Assembly: GCA_007694185.1 (NCBI GenBank)
Contig: RECD01000187.1
Coordinates: forward strand, 1 to 39,528
Reading direction: 5' to 3'
From: Planctomycetaceae bacterium
Lineage (GTDB): Bacteria; Planctomycetota; Planctomycetia; Pirellulales; Pirellulaceae
Length of the DNA: 39,528 bases
Shown: piece after piece, positions 7,712 to 18,000 of the stretch
Numbering within the stretch: the first letter of the stretch is position 1
Layout of the letters: the number at the start of each line of letters is the position of its first letter
The notes under the pieces: model-generated
Seen by the model: the letters and a program-made list of their open reading frames with translations, nothing else
The model's database searches: none
What the model was told of the DNA's origin: nothing
Position numbers and translations under genes: made by a program

Positions 7712-8866
7712 ATGAGGTTTCGTCGTGTGGATGGATTCACGCTGATCGAATTGCTGGTGGTGATTTCGATCATCGCCGTGATGGTCAGCCTGTTGCTGCC
7801 GGCGGTCCAGTCGGCTCGGGAATCCGCGCGGCGGATGCGGTGTTCCAATCATGTCAAGCAGATGACGTTGGCGCTGCACAACTATGAAACGAGTCATCGC
7901 CGTTTCCCCGCCGGGCGGTTGACTCCCGATTGGCGGGATGCCTCGGGCGTGCGAACGAGCTACACGAATTACAACCAGGTCAATCAGAACCCGGGCAGCG
8001 GCCATTGGACCGGCTTTCGATCGGTTCACATCGCGATCCTGCCGTACATGGAACAGGGCAACCTGTATGACCTGATCGATTTTTCTCGGGCCACGGCCGT
8101 CCGGATGACGACCGACGGACGACCGACCAACGCCAATTACGCGGCGTACTCTCAAGCGGCCGGATTGTTCCTATGTCCCTCGGACCCGAACACCGGCCGC
8201 ATCGTTTCCGAAAACAATTACCGCTGGAACTTCGGCGGTTCGAGCCCGCATGCGGGTGCCCAAGACAGCAATCACAACCACGTGCATTCCGCCAGCCACG
8301 GCGGCTATCGGGCGTCGGGCAACGGCGCCTTCACGATCGGCGAAGGGCTGAGTGTCGCGGCTTACCGGGTCGGCTTGTCGAACGTCGTCTTTCTGGCCGA
8401 ACGGACCAAGGGAAGCGGCCTGAACTTGGCGACCACCCGACCGCCGCTGGAGGACATCGTGACCGTACCCGGCAGGGCCAATCGGTTGTGGTTGCCGGAT
8501 GAGATCATGCAGCGGTGCTCGACGTTCGCCGGCGGGCCAGGCCTGTTCCATTTCAATTCGGCAGGACGTTGGCTGCACGGGAGCAACTTTTCCAACGGTT
8601 GGCCGTTCGCGTTCTACGCCAGCACCTTCTACAACCACGTCGCGTCGCCCAATTGGCGGCATCACGATTGCGGCGGTTGGAGTGCGATCCCCGACGCCCC
8701 CGGCGAGCACGCGATCGTCTCCGCCCGCAGCAAGCATCCCGGTGGCGTGAATGTCGGGCTGGGCGATGGAGCGGTCAAGTTCTTGACCGACTCGATCGAT
8801 CTGAGCCTCTGGCGGGAACTCGGGACGCGGACTCACACCACCGCGGTGGCTTTCGATGGGCCGTGA
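7712..8866 (+). CDS. DUF1559 protein with prepilin-type N-terminus
   Basis: A 384-residue planctomycete DUF1559 protein, a pseudopilin-like secreted family present in many copies in this phylum; its molecular role is not established. The prepilin peptidase site is at Gly8-Phe9 (VDGFTLIELL), followed by a hydrophobic helix to about residue 30 (LVVISIIAVMVSLLLPAVQ). The segment RCSNHVKQMTLALHNYE follows as usual. The C-terminal H-x9-DG motif reads HPGGVNVGLGDG, then AVKFL. The ATG at 7712 has GGAG 8 bases upstream. The protein should be cleaved and methylated by a prepilin peptidase and anchored at the inner membrane or assembled. A small lipoprotein gene follows on the same strand. Confidence 0.95.
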   Translation: MRFRRVDGFTLIELLVVISIIAVMVSLLLPAVQSARESARRMRCSNHVKQMTLALHNYETSHRRFPAGRLTPDWRDASGVRTSYTNYNQVNQNPGSGHWTGFRSVHIAILPYMEQGNLYDLIDFSRATAVRMTTDGRPTNANYAAYSQAAGLFLCPSDPNTGRIVSENNYRWNFGGSSPHAGAQDSNHNHVHSASHGGYRASGNGAFTIGEGLSVAAYRVGLSNVVFLAERTKGSGLNLATTRPPLEDIVTVPGRANRLWLPDEIMQRCSTFAGGPGLFHFNSAGRWLHGSNFSNGWPFAFYASTFYNHVASPNWRHHDCGGWSAIPDAPGEHAIVSARSKHPGGVNVGLGDGAVKFLTDSIDLSLWRELGTRTHTTAVAFDGP

Positions 8867-8924
8867 TCGCGATTCCTGCAGGCCGGAACCGAGGGGTGCG
8901 AGGGCGGGCGATGCGTGGATCAGG

Positions 8925-8978
8925 GCGAGCCCCGGATTTGTCTCTGGCGCGTTCGCCTTCCCGGGCGGCGGGGCTCGC
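8925..8978. repeat. Inverted repeat after the DUF1559 gene
   Basis: GCGAGCCCCG at 8925-8934 pairs perfectly with CGGGGCTCGC at 8969-8978 across a 34-base spacer. The spacer is itself rich in short GC complements. It lies between the DUF1559 stop and the lipoprotein start. It could attenuate transcription into the lipoprotein gene or be a dispersed repeat. There is no T-run. Confidence 0.5.
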
Positions 8979-9056
8979 TCGCCGGGGCGTGACCAAACCT
9001 CGCGAGGGACGAATACGGACTCATCGAACACCCTTTCGACCGTCGGAGCCGTCGTG

Positions 9057-9509
9057 ATGTTGGCGATCGGATTCGTCGTGGGTTTGAGTGCCGGTTGCGG
9101 GCCTCGCCCGATTTCCGCAACGACCGTCGCGTCATCGCAAGCCGCCTGGGACCGGGCGGTGGCGGCTTTCGAGTCAGGTGACGTCGCAACCGCTTTGGAA
9201 TCGCTCAATCTCGCGTTGGGTTCGACAGGTGGCCTCAGCGGCGACCTCTATGTCGACGCGTTGTTGATGCGGGCGGTCTGCCTGGCGGCGGAACGGAGGT
9301 CGGACGAAGCGGATGCCGATCTCGAACTGGCGGCGGAAGGGGTGACCGACCCGGACCAACTCTGCATCGCCCGCGCCGCCGTGTGCTTCAGCCGCGGGGA
9401 GCGAAAGGCGGCGGAACGGCAGATGACCGAGGCCCTGAACTGGAACCCGCGAGCGCCCGAAACGCCGCTGTGGAAGGCCGCGAAGACGATCGCTACGGAC
9501 GGCAGTTAA
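9057..9509 (+). CDS. Small lipoprotein with TPR-like repeats
   Basis: A protein of about 150 residues with a lipoprotein signal: a hydrophobic start MLAIGFVVGLSAGC whose LSAGC lipobox would be cut before Cys14. The remainder is helical and Ala-rich, with tetratricopeptide-like spacing (AWDRAVAAFESGDVATALES, then ALLMRAVCLAAERRSDEADADL, then CFSRGERKAAERQMTEAL). It is probably an outer- or inner-membrane-anchored scaffold. I set the start at ATG 9057; GTG at 9054 is adjacent. The open frame continues upstream to 8856, but that part is unstructured and overlaps the DUF1559 stop. The n-region lacks the usual positive charge, which leaves the start slightly doubtful. No named family is recognised. 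Confidence 0.7.
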   Translation: MLAIGFVVGLSAGCGPRPISATTVASSQAAWDRAVAAFESGDVATALESLNLALGSTGGLSGDLYVDALLMRAVCLAAERRSDEADADLELAAEGVTDPDQLCIARAAVCFSRGERKAAERQMTEALNWNPRAPETPLWKAAKTIATDGS

Positions 9510-9602
9510 GTCGATCCCTGCGGCCGAAGGTCCCCTCGAGGATCAGGTTGGGTTACGCTAACCGATCTACCCTCGGAACCGTCCTTCGATTGATCTCTGT
9601 TC

Positions 9603-11228
9603 ATGGCTCAGGCAGTCTCTCCCAGCGAGTTCGAACCGCCGCTCCGTCGCATCTTTCGGGATTGCCGGGCGCTGTACCAAGCCTGCGGGCGGCTGATGGT
9701 GCGGCGTCATCCGACCGAATTGGGCGAGTTGCTCGAGCGGTTCGACGAACTGATGGAAGACCTGCACCGCGGACTGTTGATCAAGGTCTTCACGGAGATC
9801 AGCCGCGCGGACGGAAGATGGACTTCGGCGGAGAAACGGATCGGCGCCATGCTGATCGAGCACCTGTGGGACGAACCGCTGCGCGGGGCACGACTGCGAG
9901 ACGCGATCGAAGGCTTGGCCGAACGCTCCGATCAACTCAGTTGGGGGTCGCTGCTGGCCCCGTTCGTGCGCTACCCTCCGCTGCGCGATGCGGTCGGTCA
10001 AATCGAGACACTCGTGTCGCGACTGGCCAACTTGATCGCCAAAAGTGATGGTCAGCCGACCGTGGCCGAGACGAGTCGGTTGCACCAGATCCAGGAAGAG
10101 GTCAGCCGCGTGCTGAGGTCCGGCGGTGCCGGACGGGTGACTTGCCAGGAACCGTCCGCGGGGGAAACCGAGTTTCTCCGCTCGCCCGAGCAAGCGGAGT
10201 CCGTTCACGTTGATGGGCCGGACGCCACAGAAGATCCGGCCAAGCGATTGGCGGACGCGTTAGCCGAACTGGAAAATCTGGTCGGGCTGGACACGGTCAA
10301 GCAGCGGGTCCGCTCGCTATCGAATTTCTTGCAATTGCAACGGCGGCGTCAGGCGGCCGGTTTGGCGACGATGCCGATCAGCCTCCACATGTCGTTCGTC
10401 GGCAACCCGGGTACAGGCAAGACGACCGTCGCCCGGATCGTCGGCCAGATCTTGGGGGCCATGGGCATCCTCCGCAGCGGCCATTTGGTCGAAACCGACC
10501 GCAGCGGCCTGGTCGCGCAGTACGCCGGCCAAACCGGGCCGAAAACGAACGCCCTCTGTCAATCGGCACTCGACGGGGTGCTGTTCATCGACGAAGCCTA
10601 CAGCCTGGCGGGTGGTTCGACGGACGACTCGTACGGCCGGGAAGCGATCCAAACCCTGCTCAAGCGGATGGAGGATGACCGCGATCGGCTGGTCGTGATC
10701 TTGGCTGGTTATCCCGACGAAATGGACCGGATGATCCGTTCCAACCCCGGCCTCACTTCGCGGGTCAACACGCGGATCGAGTTTCCTGATTACGCACCCG
10801 TCGAATTGGGCAGGATTTTCGAGCAGCTCTGTAGGCGGAACGACTTCCGGTTGCCGGCCGACAGCCGGCATCGGCTGCTGCTGGCCTTGGCGGCCGCTCA
10901 TCGGCAACGGACTCGCCATTTCGGCAACGGGCGGTTGGCCCGCAACGCGTTCGAGGATTCGGTCCGCAGGATGGCGGACCGAGTCGCCGATGTCCCGACA
11001 TTGACGGAAGCTTTGATGACGACCTTGGCCGCACCGGACATCACGGTGCCCGGGGTGCCAGCCGACCAAATCGAGTCGATGCTCGCAGAACCACACACCC
11101 TGCGGGCGACTTGTCCCCACTGCCAACGGCAATCGCGGGTCCGCGAGGCGGCGCTTGGCAAACGAGTTCGTTGCCCGGGCTGCCAGGAGACGTTCGCTGT
11201 CGATTGGGCCGATGTCGAGTTGGGTTAG
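9603..11228 (+). CDS. CbxX/CfqX-type AAA ATPase with TerB-like N-terminus and C-terminal zinc ribbon
   Basis: A 541-residue protein in three parts. Residues 50-145 resemble a TerB-like helical domain (LLIKVFTEISRADGRWTSAE). Residues 220-470 are an AAA+ module of the CbxX/CfqX (rubisco-activase-like) clade: GLDTVKQRV at 228-236, Walker A GNPGTGKT at 267-274, Walker B GVLFIDEAY with Asp330-Glu331, a sensor strand VVILAGYPDEM near 364-374, and the SNPGLTSRV arginine-finger region near 380-388. The last 38 residues form a zinc ribbon with C504-x2-C507 and C524-x2-C527. CbxX-type ATPases remodel protein complexes and occur well beyond carbon fixation; no rubisco gene is present here. The client protein is unknown. 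ATG at 9603 is the first good start. Confidence 0.87.
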   Translation: MAQAVSPSEFEPPLRRIFRDCRALYQACGRLMVRRHPTELGELLERFDELMEDLHRGLLIKVFTEISRADGRWTSAEKRIGAMLIEHLWDEPLRGARLRDAIEGLAERSDQLSWGSLLAPFVRYPPLRDAVGQIETLVSRLANLIAKSDGQPTVAETSRLHQIQEEVSRVLRSGGAGRVTCQEPSAGETEFLRSPEQAESVHVDGPDATEDPAKRLADALAELENLVGLDTVKQRVRSLSNFLQLQRRRQAAGLATMPISLHMSFVGNPGTGKTTVARIVGQILGAMGILRSGHLVETDRSGLVAQYAGQTGPKTNALCQSALDGVLFIDEAYSLAGGSTDDSYGREAIQTLLKRMEDDRDRLVVILAGYPDEMDRMIRSNPGLTSRVNTRIEFPDYAPVELGRIFEQLCRRNDFRLPADSRHRLLLALAAAHRQRTRHFGNGRLARNAFEDSVRRMADRVADVPTLTEALMTTLAAPDITVPGVPADQIESMLAEPHTLRATCPHCQRQSRVREAALGKRVRCPGCQETFAVDWADVELG

Positions 11229-11262
11229 CTCGCGACGGTCGTCAGGGGACGTGGATCGGCGT

Positions 11263-12279
11263 TCAGCCCTGCAATTGGGCGAGCACCCGCCGGACGATCT
11301 GGTCGATCGCGTCGGGTGAGCAGCCTTCTTCACGTCGTGTCGTCGGGGCCGCGGGCGTGCTGAGCAAATCGCCTTGGACCCCGGCGACGAGATGATCGAT
11401 GCGGTTCTGCATCGCGGCGATCTGTTGCCGTTGGTCTTCGGAAACCGGGACGCGTCCCAGTCCTAAATCCCAGCCGCGAGAGCGAGCCCCGGCGCGGAAC
11501 CCTTCCGGGAATTCGCCGAGCGACAGCATCGCTTCGAACAGCGGCTGCAGTTGATACTGCAGCCGAATCGCGTCGTCGATCCTGCCGTCGACAACCGCCC
11601 GGTGCAGGCTGCGGGTCAATTCGGGAACGACACCGCTGGTCGCGTTCGTGCCGCCGTCAGCCCCCACGATCAGCATCGGTGCGAGCGCCGTGTCCCAGCC
11701 GGTCAAGAAGGTGAAGTCCTCACGCATCGGCCGGATGGCGGCGATCATCCGCATCATGGCAGGCAGATCACCGCTGCTGTCCTTGATCCCGATGATCCGA
11801 GGACACTCGCTCGCCAAGCGGACGGCCGTGTCGACGTCGATCGGCGAGGCAAACAGGGGGATGTTGTAAAGGGTCACGTCGACCCGTACCGCAGCGGCGA
11901 TTTCACGAAAATAGGCGTACACCCCTTCGCTACTGAGCCGGTAGTAAAACGGCGCGACGATCGCGACCGCCCGGACGCCGACATCGGCATAATCGTTACA
12001 GGCGTCGATCGTTTCGCGGGCATTCGCCTCCGCCGCACCGGCGAGCACCGGCACGCGTCCTCGGGTCTGGTCGACTACGATCCGGACGATCCGCCGGCGT
12101 TCTTCGGCCGTGAACCGGACGAACTCACCGGTGCTGCCATTGGGATAAAGCCCGTCGACCCCCCGTTCGATCAGCCAGTCGACGTAGCCTCTCAACTTGT
12201 CCTCATCGACCCGACCGGCGGCATCGACGGGGGTGATGTTCGGCGTCAGGATCCCGGAAATGCGAGCGGCAGAGGGCAT
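11263..12279 (-). CDS. DapA/N-acetylneuraminate lyase family aldolase
   Basis: A 338-residue class I aldolase of the dihydrodipicolinate synthase / N-acetylneuraminate lyase family. These TIM-barrel enzymes cleave or form a C-C bond with pyruvate or a related 2-oxo acid through a lysine Schiff base. The pyruvate-carboxylate loop is GSTGE (residues 48-52), the proton-relay Tyr is Y138 in TLYNIP, and the Schiff-base lysine is K166 in GIKDSSG. I chose ATG 12279; a longer frame to 12312 only adds a basic tail. It is longer at the C-terminus than typical DapA (about 300 residues), ending in a helix with [12 protein letters not shown]. Without lysine-pathway neighbours a sugar-acid aldolase is at least as likely as DapA, so no symbol is given. 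Confidence 0.88.
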   Translation of the reverse strand: MPSAARISGILTPNITPVDAAGRVDEDKLRGYVDWLIERGVDGLYPNGSTGEFVRFTAEERRRIVRIVVDQTRGRVPVLAGAAEANARETIDACNDYADVGVRAVAIVAPFYYRLSSEGVYAYFREIAAAVRVDVTLYNIPLFASPIDVDTAVRLASECPRIIGIKDSSGDLPAMMRMIAAIRPMREDFTFLTGWDTALAPMLIVGADGGTNATSGVVPELTRSLHRAVVDGRIDDAIRLQYQLQPLFEAMLSLGEFPEGFRAGARSRGWDLGLGRVPVSEDQRQQIAAMQNRIDHLVAGVQGDLLSTPAAPTTRREEGCSPDAIDQIVRRVLAQLQG

Positions 12280-12385
12280 GTTTGATCTGTCAAAAAAACG
12301 CCGCCGGGTCAACGACGGGTGGTGAAAACTTTGGAGCCGAGCGAGCCGCCGCCGACCCGCGCGGAGCTGTCAAAGGGAGCTTAGG

Positions 12386-14833
12386 TCAAAACCAGCCGAG
12401 TGCAACCAAGCTGTAGCGAACGATCAGCCCGGCGACCACGACGCTCACCATGCTCATCAGTTTAATCAGGATATTGAGGCTGGGGCCGCTGGTATCCTTG
12501 AACGGGTCGCCGACGGTGTCGCCGACGACAGCGGCCTTGTGGGCGTCGCTGCCCTTGCCGTCATGATGCCCCGCTTCGATGTACTTTTTCGCGTTGTCCC
12601 AAGCCCCGCCGCTGTTGCTCATGAAGATCGCCAAACAGAAGCCACATGTCAGACTGCCGGCCAGCAAACCGATCACACCGCCGACGCCCAGCAACAGCCC
12701 CACCAGGATCGGCAACAGCAGCCCCAGCAAGCTGGGGAGGATCATCTCCCGCTGCGCGGCTTGAGTGCTCAATTCGATCGGACGGGCGTAATCCGGCTTG
12801 ACGGTTCCGTCCAGAATGCCGGGGTTCTCGTGAAATTGCCGGCGAACCTCGACGACCATCCCTTGCGCGGCACGACCGACCGATTGCATCGTCATGGCGC
12901 AAAACACAAAGGCGCTCATCGCCCCCAAAAACGCGCCGACCAAGACCCGCGGGTTCATCAGCGATGCGTCGTAGAAATTCGAAAAATCTCGGATGGTCGC
13001 CGCTTCGATCGCAACCAGACGGGATTCCGTTTCCGGGTGGCGGCCACGCCCCGGGGTCGAACCCGGGAAGGCAAAGGCCTCCCAGTCTATGCCGGCCTTG
13101 TCGGCAGGGTCGCGATACACGAGGTACTTTTCTACCTGTTCGCCATCACGTCGGATCAGGAAGTCGGCGCTGGCGGCATGAAACCCATCCCCCTCGACAG
13201 TCGTTGCGAAATCGTCCCCCCAACGTTGAAAACCGTCTCGAACACCCTCGAAATAAGCCGCCAGCAGCGCAAGCGCCGTCAAAGCGGCCGAGCCGATTGC
13301 GAACCCTTTGCCGGTCGCCGCGGTGGTGTTGCCCAAACTGTCCAGGGCGTCGGTACGGTCTCGGACGATCGGATCGAGCCCCGCCATTTCGGCGTTGCCA
13401 CCGGCATTGTCAGCGATCGGCCCGTAAGCGTCGGTCGCCAAGGTGATCCCCAACGTGCTGAGCATGCCGACGGCGGCGATGCCGACCCCGAAAAGGCCGA
13501 GCGAGAAGTATTGCAAGTCCTGAAACCGGCCACCGGTCGCGAACCCGAAGGCGGCCAGGGTCGCGGCACAAATGATCACCACGGGTACCCAGGTGCTGAT
13601 CATCCCGCCCGCGATCCCGCTGATGATCAGCGTCGCCGGACCGGTTTTCGCTTGGGCCGCCAACTCGCGGGTCGGCCGGTACTCGTCACTGGTCGAATAT
13701 TCCGTCCATTTTCCGATCGACCAACCGGCAGCCAAACCGACGATGATGCTCAGCGACACGCCTGGCAGGAACCCGAACAACTTGGTCCCCTCAACGTTCG
13801 GCATCAGCAACATCGACAACCCGACCGCGGCGACGATCACCAACGCGGAAGCGAGATTGATGCCGCGGCCGAGCGCCACCAGCAGGGCCTTTTGGGACAA
13901 TTCCTCGCCCGTTCGCACGGCATAGATCCCGACGATCGATAGCAAAATCCCAGCAGCGGCGATCGCGATCGGCAACATCATCGCGCCCAATTGCGCCGAC
14001 CGCGTCGTCATCCCCTCCGGGACCAAAACGCCGGAACCGAAGGCGGCAACGCCCAACGCGGCGGCCGCCAAAATCGAACCACAGTACGATTCGTAAAGGT
14101 CAGCCCCCATCCCCGCGACATCCCCCACGTTGTCTCCGACGTTGTCGGCGATCGTCGCCGGGTTGCGAGGCGAGTCTTCTTGAAGGCTGTGTTCGACCTT
14201 TCCGACCAAGTCGGCGCCGACGTCGGCCGCCTTGGTGAAAATCCCGCCGCCGACACGGGCGAACAACGCCTGGGCGCTCGCCCCCATCCCGAACGACAGC
14301 ATCGCGACCGAAATCTGGGACAGGGTCATCGTCGAGCCTTCCCGGCCAACCGCCGGCACAATCCAGTACAAAATCGTGAACCAGCCACAGACGAACAACA
14401 GCCCCAAGCCGACGACGGTCAGCCCCATCACCGCCCCGCTGCGGAAGGCGATCGTCAAACCGTCGTTGAGCGAATGCTGAGCCCCCGCCGCCGTCCGACT
14501 GCTGGCCCAGGTCGCGGTCTTCATGCCGAACCAGCCCGCTAGCCCGGAAAACAGACCGCCGCTCAAAAAAGCGAACGGCAAAAATGCCGTTTGCAGGCCT
14601 AAACCGAACGACGCGTAAGCCAACAGCAGGGCGACGACCACGAAAACGATCGCAACCCACTTGAACTGCTGATTCAGGTAGGCCGCGGCACCGCTCCGTA
14701 CACTAGCGGCGATCTCCCGCATCAATTCCGTCCCCTCGTCTCGGCTCATCATTTCGAGGAAAAACCGTCTGGCCCAAAAGAGTGCGATCAGCGCGGCCAA
14801 GGTCGAAAGGGAGATCACTACAGCAGGTGACAC
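12386..14833 (-). CDS. hppA: Membrane-bound ion-translocating pyrophosphatase
   Basis: An integral membrane pyrophosphatase of about 815 residues with many transmembrane helices. It couples PPi hydrolysis to H+ or Na+ pumping across the inner membrane. The PPi/Mg site signatures are intact: [11 protein letters not shown] at 204-214 and DNVGDNVGD at 230-238, with [14 protein letters not shown] (467-479) and a C-terminal [27 protein letters not shown] at 501-510 has Ala where K+-independent enzymes carry Lys, which points to the K+-dependent class. Whether it moves H+ or Na+ is not decided. An extra hydrophilic segment, about residues 538-612, separates two membrane helices. Start is GTG 14833 with AAGGAA upstream; the open frame continues to 14950 without conservation. 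The aldolase gene lies 106 bases downstream. Confidence 0.95.
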   Translation of the reverse strand: MSPAVVISLSTLAALIALFWARRFFLEMMSRDEGTELMREIAASVRSGAAAYLNQQFKWVAIVFVVVALLLAYASFGLGLQTAFLPFAFLSGGLFSGLAGWFGMKTATWASSRTAAGAQHSLNDGLTIAFRSGAVMGLTVVGLGLLFVCGWFTILYWIVPAVGREGSTMTLSQISVAMLSFGMGASAQALFARVGGGIFTKAADVGADLVGKVEHSLQEDSPRNPATIADNVGDNVGDVAGMGADLYESYCGSILAAAALGVAAFGSGVLVPEGMTTRSAQLGAMMLPIAIAAAGILLSIVGIYAVRTGEELSQKALLVALGRGINLASALVIVAAVGLSMLLMPNVEGTKLFGFLPGVSLSIIVGLAAGWSIGKWTEYSTSDEYRPTRELAAQAKTGPATLIISGIAGGMISTWVPVVIICAATLAAFGFATGGRFQDLQYFSLGLFGVGIAAVGMLSTLGITLATDAYGPIADNAGGNAEMAGLDPIVRDRTDALDSLGNTTAATGKGFAIGSAALTALALLAAYFEGVRDGFQRWGDDFATTVEGDGFHAASADFLIRRDGEQVEKYLVYRDPADKAGIDWEAFAFPGSTPGRGRHPETESRLVAIEAATIRDFSNFYDASLMNPRVLVGAFLGAMSAFVFCAMTMQSVGRAAQGMVVEVRRQFHENPGILDGTVKPDYARPIELSTQAAQREMILPSLLGLLLPILVGLLLGVGGVIGLLAGSLTCGFCLAIFMSNSGGAWDNAKKYIEAGHHDGKGSDAHKAAVVGDTVGDPFKDTSGPSLNILIKLMSMVSVVVAGLIVRYSLVALGWF

Positions 14834-15046
14834 GCGTGGGTTCCTTGTCGGTGATGGGGGAGGTGGTTTGCGAGCCGTGACCCGCCGTGCGGCCACGGTT
14901 AAAATGATGACGCAAAGGCTGCCCACAAGGGAGCGTCGCAAGCTTGACACGCTCGGGAACGGGCGATCAATGGGAGGGGAGCCGATCGACGCGGCTTACA
15001 ACTCCTCAATCGCCAGTAACGGAAGCTTAACTCCCTCTGTTGGGTT

Positions 15047-15052
15047 TACAAT
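15047..15052 (+). promoter_or_regulatory. Candidate -10 box, leaderless start possible
   Basis: TACAAT lies so that a start site 7 bases after it falls on the A of the ATG at 15059, which would make the message leaderless. No good -35 element is visible at normal spacing, and no Shine-Dalgarno site precedes this ATG. Confidence 0.4.
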
Positions 15053-15058
15053 AGCACT

Positions 15059-18000
15059 ATGAATGCCACAAAGTCGCACCCGGTTTCTCAATTCGCGCCC
15101 CGGTCGCGGGCCCGCCACGGTCGGGGCGTTTCGTTCGGTTGCCGACAACGGACGGCGACACGGGCCAGTATGATCGCTTCGGCTTTGGCGGTGGTGCTCG
15201 TGACCGATTTGGTAGCCCAGGAACCGATACCGCAGGACGGGCCACAGTCAACCTTGTCCGCCCCTGTGGGCGCGGCGGTGGCAGCGGACGCGGCGGCGGG
15301 ACCTGGACCAGACGGCAAAGTCGATGACGGCAAGGTCGATGACGACAAGGTCGATTTCGCCAGTCAGATTCGGCCGCTGCTGTCGGACGCCTGTTTCGCC
15401 TGCCATGGTCCCGACGCCGCGCATCGCGAAGCGGACTTGAGGCTCGACCTTGCCGTCGGTGACGCGGCTTCACCGGTTGGCGGAGCGATCGTACCGGGCG
15501 ATTTGGCGACGAGCGAATTGTGGCATCGGATCAACAGCGACGATCCGGACTTGGTCATGCCGCCACCACACACCGGCAAACGACTGGACGACCAGGCGAT
15601 CGACTTGATCGGTCGCTGGATCGAGCAGGGTGCCGATTTTGCCGAACACTGGGCCTTCGTCCCGCCGCGAAAGGCCGAGTTGCCAGATCGGGCGGCCTGG
15701 GGCGAGTATCACGATTGGCCGTCGGGAACGATCGACGCCTGGGTGCTCGACGCGATGCTCCGTCAAGGCCTATCTCCGTCGCCCGCCGCCGACCGGCAAA
15801 CCCTGATCCGGCGGGTTTATCTCGATCTGATCGGCCTGCCGCCCGAACCGGAGGAGGTCGAGCGGTTTGTCGCGGACCCTTCCCCCAACGCCTACGAACA
15901 GCTCGTCGACCGACTGCTCGAATCGGTCCATCACGGCGAGCGTTGGGGCCGCGTTTGGTTGGACGCCGCTCGTTACGCGGACAGCGACGGGTTCGAGAAG
16001 GACAAACCTCGGTCGGTTTGGTTTTACCGCGACTGGGTCGTTCGGGCACTCAACGAAGACCTTCCTTATGACCAATTCCTGATCAAGCAGATCGCGGGCG
16101 ATCGCTTGCCGGGAGCAACTCAGGACGATTTCGTTGCGACCGGCTTCCTCCGCAATTCGATGATCAACGAAGAGGGTGGCGTCGACCCGGAGCAATTTCG
16201 GATGGAAGCGATGTTCGACCGCATGGACGCGATCGGCAAGTCGATGCTGGGGCTGACCGTGCAATGCGCCCAGTGCCACACGCACAAGTACGACCCGCTG
16301 TCACACGAAGATTACTACGCCCTGTTCGCGCTGCTCAACAATTGCCACGAAGCGAGCCGGACGGTCTACACACCCGAACAACAGACGAAGCGGGAAGCGG
16401 TGTTGGATCGAATCGACGGCTTGATTCGCGAGCGCCTGGACGCGGACGACGATTGGTTGTCGCGGTGGGAGAAGTGGGAGGTGGCCATTCGCCAGACGCG
16501 GGTCAGTCCCTGGCAGCCGATCGAGTTGGCGTTCATCCCGGAGACGATCGGGGGGCAGAAGTATCTGCCCCAGGACGACGGCAGTTACTTGGCAGCCGGC
16601 TACGCCCCGACGAAATTCAACCCGACCGCAGAGGTCACGCTGGCGACGGCCGAACCGATCACCGCGGTGCGATTGGAAATGCTGTCCGACCCCAATTTGC
16701 CACTCGGCGGGCCGGGACGATCGGTCGACGGGACATGGGCCTTGAGCGAATTCGAACTGCAAGTCCTACGCACGGCCGACGATGGGCAGCAGCACTGGGA
16801 GAAAGCGGCTTGGTCGGGTGCCGTCGCGACCATCGATTTACCCGTAACGCCATTGGGCCCACGGTACGCGGACAAATCGGATACGCCCAGGACACTCGGA
16901 CCGATCGGCTTGGCGATCGACGGTGATCCCAACACGGCCTGGCACGGGGATGCGGGGCCGGGCCGGCGAAACGAACCGCAAACCGCGATGTTCGTTTTGG
17001 CCGAACCGATTCCTCCATCGGGAGATCAGCCGCTGCGACTGCGGGTGGCGCTCAGGCAGAACCATGGAGGCTGGAACAGCGATGACAACCAAACCCACAA
17101 TCTTGGCCGATTCCGCGTGTCGGTCACCAACGACCCCCAACCTGCGATCGCGCCGCTGCCGCCACGAGACCTGGCGGAGTTGGAACTGCCGATGGAACGC
17201 CGCTCGCCGCAGCGGACCCGGGAACTGGTCCGGCGGTTTGCGGAGCAGGACGCGTTGCTGCACGATTTAATCGAACCTTTGGAAGCGGCCTGGCGAGACC
17301 ATCCGGAGGGAACGTCCCAATTGGTGTTGCTCGAACGGGAACGGCCACGCGTCACGCACAGGTTGGAACGGGGCGATTTCTTGAGTCCCCGCGAAGCGAT
17401 CACCCCCGGCGTGCCGGCCTGGTTGGGCGGCGAAGTCGCATCGGCCGACGCGTCGGATCGCCTACCCGAGCGGCTCGATCTGGCCCGCTGGGTCGCCAGC
17501 CCCACCAACCCGTTGACGGCACGATCGATCGTCAATCGGTTCTGGCAGGAATACTTCGGGACCGGAATCGTCGCGACAAGTGACGACCTAGGCTTGCAGG
17601 GTGATCCTCCCTCGCACCCCGAATTGCTCGATTCCCTCGCGGCCGATTTCATGGCCGACGGTTGGAGCATGAAGGCGCTGCATCGCCAGATCGTCTTGTC
17701 CGCTACCTATCGCCAGGACTCGGCCGTTACCCCCGAGCGGTTGGCTCGCGACCCAGAGAATCGCTGGCTATCGCGAGGCTCACGCGTTCGAGTTCCGGCC
17801 GAAACGCTGCGGGACCTCGTGTTGTCCGCTGCGGGGCTGCTCGACCGCACCGTCGGCGGCCCGCCGGTCTACCCGCTCGTCCCCGAGTTTTTGTTCGTGC
17901 CCCCGGCCAGTTACGGCCCGAAAAGTTGGGGGCCGATCGAGGCGTCCGGAGGATACCGACGGGCACTGTATGCGTTCCGATTCCGTTCTGTCCCCTTTCC

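Noticed and set aside
7310-8155. Long upstream extension of the ATP-grasp reading frame
   Set aside because: It is antisense to the well-supported DUF1559 gene and shows no family similarity; the ATP-grasp match begins right after GTG 7309.
8171-9208. Minus-strand open frame over DUF1559 and the lipoprotein
   Set aside because: It crosses two plus-strand genes and has no homology signal; it is a GC-rich antisense artefact.
9603-11228. Rubisco activase (cbbX) assignment
   Set aside because: The AAA core is CbxX/CfqX-like, but no rubisco gene is nearby and the flanking TerB-like and zinc-ribbon domains are not found in CbbX.
12539-13942. Large plus-strand open frame opposite hppA
   Set aside because: Its composition (Gln/Asp/Arg-rich, no family) is the mirror of the membrane pyrophosphatase coding frame.
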